DNA of 64,000 bases from Telopea speciosissima (lineage: Eukaryota; Streptophyta; Magnoliopsida; Proteales; Proteaceae), in the NCBI RefSeq assembly GCF_018873765.1, contig NC_057921.1:66391557-66455556 (forward strand), read 5' to 3'. The notes below the pieces were generated by a model, which saw nothing but the letters and a program-made list of their open reading frames with translations, ran no database searches and was not told where the DNA came from. Both the position numbers and the translations under genes were made by a program. Shown here in pieces: positions 59,093 through 64,000 of the stretch (its first letter is position 1; each line of letters opens with the position of its first letter).

Positions 59093-59164
59093 GGGCCCAT
59101 AGCTCAGTGGTAGAGCATTTGACTGCAGATCAAGAGGTCACCGGTTTGAACCTGGTTGGGCTCT
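59093..59164 (+). tRNA. tRNA-Cys (GCA), possibly decaying
   Basis: Full cloverleaf: acceptor GGGCCCA/TGGGCTC, D arm GCTC/GAGC, anticodon arm TTTGA/TCAAG with loop CTGCAGA (anticodon GCA at 59125–59127), T arm ACCGG/CTGGT, discriminator T. A pol III TTTT stop follows at 59174. The T loop is TTTGAAC, not TTCGAAC, so the conserved C56 is T. Two stem pairs have become G–T. These look like C-to-T changes of a nuclear tRNA-Cys, so it may be ageing or a retroposed copy. Au SINE body sequence begins about 18 bp downstream. Confidence 0.8.
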
Positions 59165-59440
59165 CAAAATTTGTTTTCCTGTGAGGGAAACAGCCTCAGT
59201 GCGAAAGTAGGGGTAACGCTGTTGTGCACTAGGTATGTCCTTTTTTTTCCGAATGATGAGAAGAGAACCACTCCACTTGGAACCGGCTCCTCCAGCACTC
59301 GAAATATTTTTTCCTGTGAGGGAAACAGCCTCTCTGTGAAAGTAGAGGTAATGTTGCTGCTTGCTGTGTACATTATGACTCTCTCCAGACCCCGCAATGG
59401 TGGGGGCCTTGTGCATTAGGTACGTTTTTTTTTTCGAATG
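59165..59440 (+). mobile_element. Two tandem Au SINE bodies without heads
   Basis: The Au body GAGGGAAACAGCCTC...GTGCGAAAGTAGGGGTAAC appears at about 59182, deleted to TTGTGCACTAGGTATGTCC. It appears again at about 59314 with the fuller ACATTATGACTCTCTCCAGA...GGGGGCCTTGTGCATTAGG. Each copy is preceded by CTC(A/G)AAAT...TTTTCCTGTG and followed by CGAATGATGAGA and GAACCACTC(C/T)AC(T/C)TGGAACC. So the whole unit of roughly 130–190 bp was duplicated in tandem. Neither copy has the Au pol III head. Confidence 0.7.
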
Positions 59441-60019
59441 ATGAGAACTGAGAAGAGAACCACTCTACCTGGAACCGGCACCTCCAGCACCCATCCAACT
59501 GATGGAGGCACTCGGGATGCGTGACCAGGTGCTTCCACCCGTTGGATGCGCACAGGAGATGATCCGGATCCTCACTTGTTTTATGCTAAAGATGGTATCT
59601 TATTTGTGGTCAAGAACATCTCAAGCTATGAAACCAAGTTCTTCCTGGAGCAGGTTGGAGAGTTGGACTATAAATGCAACTATCAGTGTATGTTAAAATG
59701 CCCCAGAGATATATGGTAAAAACGAGGGCGAACAGTGGCATCACTTTTGGCCGCCGTCAAGTAAGGATTGAGATTTATTTGAGTTGAGACTTCGCTTGTA
59801 CTCGGTTCAAGTGTGCTTAGAGAGTTGGTTAACATTTTGGAGCTTTTATTTGTGCATCTCCTCTTTGTGGTACTCATCCACAAGTGACGGCGAGGAAAGC
59901 TTTTCATAGCTGGCTCCTCATCCACGAGAAAAGTTGACAATGAAAATACCCCCATGAAATGGACTATTATCTTTGCAGGGTAAATTTGAAAAGTGGAAAT
60001 GGAACTGTTAAATTTCAGC

Positions 60020-60315
60020 GCTATTATTTGAGTTATCCTGTTATTTTAATGTAACCCTATTAAGTAGCATCATATTAGATTTGACACATCAGAACACATT
60101 CTCCACCAATTAATCCAAGAAAGTGTTTCCACCGCAGAATTGTTATCTTCTATGCTCAGTGCTGACAGCATCGGGGCCACCAAGATGGAGTAGAAGAAGG
60201 GAGACCAAAGTGCAACAAAATTGGGTTGTTGAGAAGAACTAGTTTTCAGGTCAGATCTGATATTATGGTATTTAGTGGGATTGCATTCAAATAACGGGAT
60301 AACACAGTAATAGGA
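60020..60315. mobile_element. Fold-back element with GTTATCC ends
   Basis: GTTATCCTGTTATTTTAATG at 60032 matches the complement of CATTCAAATAACGGGATAAC at 60284–60303. The match extends outward through CTATTA(T/C)T. Borders approximate; about 200 bp from the UGT stop codon. Confidence 0.6.
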
Positions 60316-60504
60316 TAACACAGCGGGTGACGTTGATAATTTCTCTAATGTCCCTGGCTTTGTATTCGTTTTAATTTTGATTCATTTAAATAAAATGTTC
60401 AAGGCTGACCCGGTTCCCAGATAATATTCGAGTTACAATAAAAATAAAAACTTATTTAAAACCAACATGTCTTCACCAAGGGTAGATAGAAATTGGATCG
60501 AAGA

Positions 60505-61941
60505 TCAAATGGCAACGTGAGTTTTCCACTTTTGTGCCACCTCTAATAGTGCTTTTGGTGTGTACCCATCCTCAGAGAGAACCTGCTCAGCAGTAGCCTG
60601 GAGTTCTTTCATCCGCTTTTTAATTCTCTTTCCTTCATCTCCTTCCATGAGGCATTTAATAATGGCCGCAATCTCAGCTCGTCCCACTACTCCATTTTCC
60701 TCTGCTTTGGGCTTGATTGCCACCTTCAAATCCTCCACCAGCAGCTGTGAATTCATTCTCTGTTCTGCAAAGAGAGGCCACGCAATGAAAGGCACACCAT
60801 GTACCACGCTCTCGATGATTGAGTTCCACCCGCAGTGGGTGATGAACCCTCCGGTCGAACCATGGCTAAGCACCCGTACTTGAGGAGCCCATGAAGGCAC
60901 CACTAAGCCCCTCCCTTTTGTCCTCTCCAAGAACCCCTCAGGCAAGAAAGCAAATGGGTCTTGTATGCTTCGGGGATTAAAGTAGCAGGCATTTGATTTG
61001 TTTTGAACTGGGCTCTTGATGACCCATAAAAATTTGTGCTCACTCAGCTCCAATCCAAAGGCCAATTCGGTGTACTGCTCCATGGAGAGGGTCCCACCAC
61101 TCCCAAAGGACACGAATAGAACTGAACCGGTTGGCTGGTCGTCCAACCAACGCAGACATTCCACATCATCCTCATCAGCCCCAGCCTTCGAACCCTTCCT
61201 GATGAGCGGTCCAACGGGGTAGACCGGTGGGATGGTTGGATCCGACCCATCGTTCAAAGCCTTGATAGCACATCCTTCCACGCCGTCGAAGCTATTTAGC
61301 AGAATACCCTGAGCCATCCTAAAACGTTTGTAGTGGTAGAGACACGATTTGTAGGCATCGTTGCTTCTATCCTGCAATGGAGACGTCAAATTAGCTGGAA
61401 GAATCGGGACACAACCGGGTAATTTGAGTGGTTCGGGCATGTCTCTGTACTCCCCACTGTACATCTCATCCATCTTTGGGACATGGAGTGTCAACGAAAG
61501 AAGCAGAGCATCAGCGGAGAAGAAGAGGTATGGTGGAATATTGAGTTCGTTGGCCACATCGAAAGCATCCGTGCTGAAGGAATCAACTACCATGGCAACG
61601 ATGCGATGAGTTGCAGAAATGTTCTTTAAGGTTTCACGGAGAGAATCGAGGGAACGAGAAGTAGTTAGGTTGATGATGGTTTCAAGCCTGGCATCGTCGG
61701 GTAGGTCAGAGAAATCGACAGGGGTGAGATTGATGCAATTGATGGATTTGGGGAGGGCATCAAGGACATCTTGCTGAGCTTTGACAGTGTTACCGTCGTT
61801 TGGGATGGTGAAAGTGATGGCGAAGTTGTGTAGGATGAGTCGTTTGGCGAGCTCGGCAAGGGGGATGATATGGCCAATCCCTGGACTGGGTAGAATGATA
61901 ACATGAGGAAGAGCTTGTTGGTCAGTTGGTGCTTCTTCCAT
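60505..61941 (-). CDS. UGT72B: UGT72B-type UDP-glucosyltransferase, intronless and intact
   Basis: Family 1 glycosyltransferase of 478 residues in one frame. UGT72B enzymes glucosylate small phenolics (hydroquinone to arbutin, chlorophenols, monolignol-related compounds) in the cytosol. The N-terminal PSPGIGHIIPLAEL carries catalytic His24, and Asp120 in VVDSFSTDAFDVA is the partner. A GSVLFVSFGSGGTLS strand precedes the 44-residue PSPG box at 351–394. The box runs from WAPQVRVLSHGSTGGF through THCGWNS and ESVVHG to WPLFAEQ; the final Gln fits UDP-glucose. The box has SIIESV where SxLESV is usual. The match to Arabidopsis UGT72B1 is strong throughout, from memory. A GA/CT repeat and an A-run lie in the presumed leader. 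Precise substrate cannot be told. Confidence 0.95.
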   Translation of the reverse strand: MEEAPTDQQALPHVIILPSPGIGHIIPLAELAKRLILHNFAITFTIPNDGNTVKAQQDVLDALPKSINCINLTPVDFSDLPDDARLETIINLTTSRSLDSLRETLKNISATHRIVAMVVDSFSTDAFDVANELNIPPYLFFSADALLLSLTLHVPKMDEMYSGEYRDMPEPLKLPGCVPILPANLTSPLQDRSNDAYKSCLYHYKRFRMAQGILLNSFDGVEGCAIKALNDGSDPTIPPVYPVGPLIRKGSKAGADEDDVECLRWLDDQPTGSVLFVSFGSGGTLSMEQYTELAFGLELSEHKFLWVIKSPVQNKSNACYFNPRSIQDPFAFLPEGFLERTKGRGLVVPSWAPQVRVLSHGSTGGFITHCGWNSIIESVVHGVPFIAWPLFAEQRMNSQLLVEDLKVAIKPKAEENGVVGRAEIAAIIKCLMEGDEGKRIKKRMKELQATAEQVLSEDGYTPKALLEVAQKWKTHVAI

Positions 61942-61949
61942 GATGGTGG

Positions 61950-61984
<35 letters not shown>

Positions 61985-62094
61985 GTTTTTTTTTTTTTTT
62001 ATGAAAGCTACTCTCTGGAGGAAATGGTGATCCGTGAATTGGGGAAAAGCGAAAGCTACTTCTTTACCAAAAAATAAAAGAGAAGATGGGCTAG

Positions 62095-62101
62095 TTATAT
62101 A
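62095..62101 (-). promoter_or_regulatory. Candidate TATA box of the UGT72B-type gene
   Basis: Minus strand TATATAA 154 nt upstream of the ATG, which would give a leader of about 125 nt containing the GA repeat (61951–61980). Confidence 0.6.
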
Positions 62102-63782
62102 GAGATTGTTGGGTATAACCTTTTTTTCTTAGTGTTAGCTTTTAGTCTCTGTCATCGTGCTCCCACGGTAACTTTTTTGTTTGGGGGGTAAAATCTTAGA
62201 GTATCTTTTATGATAGTGAATAGAGAATCTCGGTTTAAGAGCATCTTATTTTTATTATAATAATTTCCAATGAGGGCGGGCCCATATGGTTCAATCATAG
62301 AGCCAAAGAAGTTATTGGGTTGTGGATTACTTTAGTTGTTTTTGTAACTTTTGAGGTGGCTCAAAGGTTGGATAACCCTTTTGAGCTATGTGTGTGCACT
62401 AATGTCCACAGAAAAAAAGTTTAACTTTTAGTGTGTGGTCCACGGTATCAGTCGGTCGGGGTCTTGATTGTTTTATAGGGAATGATGGTTAGGTTTTACT
62501 GATCTTTCAAGTTTTAATTTTTGAGCTGGCGGCTCAGAAGGTTGGTTAAGAGTCCGAAACAGCTCAGCAGCAAACAGAGTTAGACGGCGGAGTTACGGTT
62601 TTTTTTTAAATGAAAGAGAAATTATTTTTCCTTCAAAATTTTCTTTTGTTTTTTTAATTTCTTCCCGCTACGCTTTGCTTGAAACATGACTACTCTACTC
62701 TCTCTGCCTCTCTCCTCTGTGTCTTTGCAAATCACCTCCTCGTCGTTATTGCAAATAGCAAAGAAGCAAGTCGCTGTTGCTAATCTCCTCCACCGTGTCT
62801 CTTTCTCTTTCCCTCACCCAACTGTGATTAATTAGTAACCAATATCGGTTTTGGCCGATATTGATACAGATTCGCTTGTACCGATTATAAAATAGACGAT
62901 TTTACAATCAATTTTATTAAAAATTAGGAATTTCTTAATCCAAGATCGGCCAAGAAGTGGTATTGGTCTCTCTATCAATACGAATTGGCTGATTCGACTG
63001 ATCCAATAACAACTGTTAGAATCATACTCCAAAGTCCCCAAAATTGAAGCTCTCTTTTTCATACACTAGGGCTAAAAAAAAATTTAGTATTAAACAACAA
63101 ACCCAATATATCCATGGTGAAGAAGGAATCTCTTTAATCAATCGTATTGGTCAATTCGTGTTAGTATCAATCATGGCTAATATTGATACTAATACCAAAT
63201 TTATATGTATCAATGGTATCAGTTAAAAACGTATTTCTCTTTCCATTTTTTGTCGATTTCGACTTGCATTTTCAGTGAATTTGGAACTCGATATAATCAA
63301 CCACTTGCATCAAAATTTTGGATCTAAACCTCTGATTGATCCAGGGCTTGAGCTCATCTCTTAATTGGGCATCTTCAGTTGTTGTGATTGACATTTTTTT
63401 TTTTATATCTCGTTTCTTGGTGAGCTCAGCCGCCACCTATCCTTGTATATCTCAGGTAAAATTTCTCTGTTTCTGATTTTATCTAATACAAATTTTATGA
63501 AGCCATGTATGAAAACTTTCCCCAAATTTTATTTTTGATAAAAAAAAAAATCCTCACATAGGTGAAGGACAATTTAATCCTTAAACAAATTAATCTTTTA
63601 TTAATTTAATTTATCTTGTCTCGGACTCTCGTAGTCGGGATTCATGATTTAAAAGAAAAGGAAATGAGAAAGTGAATCCATTGAATTAATTACTTCTTTT
63701 AGTCACTCTAAATCTCTTTCCTAGTGGTTTCTTGTTTGTTTTCTACTCTAATAATGTTTGATTTGGATAAGATCGATCGATC

Positions 63783-63829
<47 letters not shown>

Positions 63830-64000
63830 TTAAATGCTGGCCCGCATCGATAGACCTGATAGGTTAAAACCCAACATTAGATTGGCGGGTTAGAAAACAG
63901 ACCAATGCAAGGTCTAGGCCAATTAATTAATCAATCGACATTGATGTTTGGGTATAGCCCAACAAGTAGGGATGCAAATGAATTGAATTCAAATCAATTT
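62102..64000. other. UGT upstream and right-edge DNA
   Basis: No gene recognised. Around 62843–63220 there are repeated GATATTGATAC/GTATCAAT words like those at 39190–39410, probably old repeat DNA. A (CT)n run of about 42 bp lies at 63785–63826. At 63968 TAGGGATGCAAATG looks like the left end of another hAT-like element cut by the window edge. Confidence 0.4.

Noticed and set aside
62843-63220. GATATTGATAC-rich sequence as a regulatory array
   Set aside because: Similar words occur at 39.2–39.4 kb in gene-free DNA, so dispersed repeat is the simpler reading.

Overview
This is a nuclear window from a flowering plant. The host genes carry many GT–AG introns and are plant-specific (a jasmonate-amino acid synthetase, a UGT72 glucosyltransferase, a trichome birefringence-like protein and an EDR4-like DUF3133 protein). 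The intergenic DNA is AT-rich and full of small non-autonomous DNA transposons, LINE 3' ends and an Au-type SINE. Nothing identifies the species; the protein sequences read as a dicot-type angiosperm. I see no bacterial, viral or CRISPR signal.

Layout. (1) 2.0–2.9 kb, minus: the first two coding exons of a TBL gene whose remaining exons must lie beyond the left edge. (2) 3.4–5.0 kb: a Mutator-like element carrying a piece of a DUF3511 gene. (3) 6.8–11.9 kb, minus: a complete five-exon EDR4-like gene (955 codons) with an Au SINE in its last intron. (4) 12–28 kb: mostly transposon debris (LINE, hAT, MULE and fold-back elements). It includes a small single-exon host gene at 22.6–23.0 kb and a second Mutator-like element (23.2–24.9 kb) carrying a broken piece of a fasciclin-like arabinogalactan (FLA) gene. 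(5) 28.7–33.0 kb, minus: a complete four-coding-exon JAR1-type GH3 gene (578 codons). (6) 35–48 kb: about 13 kb with no gene I can support, holding several hAT and fold-back elements with clear target-site duplications. (7) 48.5–58.4 kb, plus: a complete eight-exon ADNT1-type mitochondrial adenine nucleotide carrier (354 codons). One of its introns appears to start with GC and holds a third Mutator-like element, which itself contains an RTE-LINE tail. (8) 59.1 kb: a tRNA-Cys(GCA)-like gene running straight into tandem Au SINE bodies. (9) 60.5–61.9 kb, minus: an intact intronless UGT72B-type glucosyltransferase (478 codons).

The host genes are independent transcription units and do not form a pathway cluster. 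JAR1 makes jasmonoyl-isoleucine, UGT72 enzymes glucosylate phenolics, ADNT1 moves ATP/AMP in mitochondria, TBL proteins O-acetylate wall polysaccharides and EDR4-type proteins act in immunity-linked trafficking. The most notable structure is the gene-fragment capture: two Mutator-like elements 20 kb apart share a GC-rich module but carry different host gene pieces, and a third sits in an intron.

Exon boundaries were placed by hand from reading frame, splice signals and remembered family sequence. Transposon borders rest on inverted repeats plus target-site duplications read in this window.
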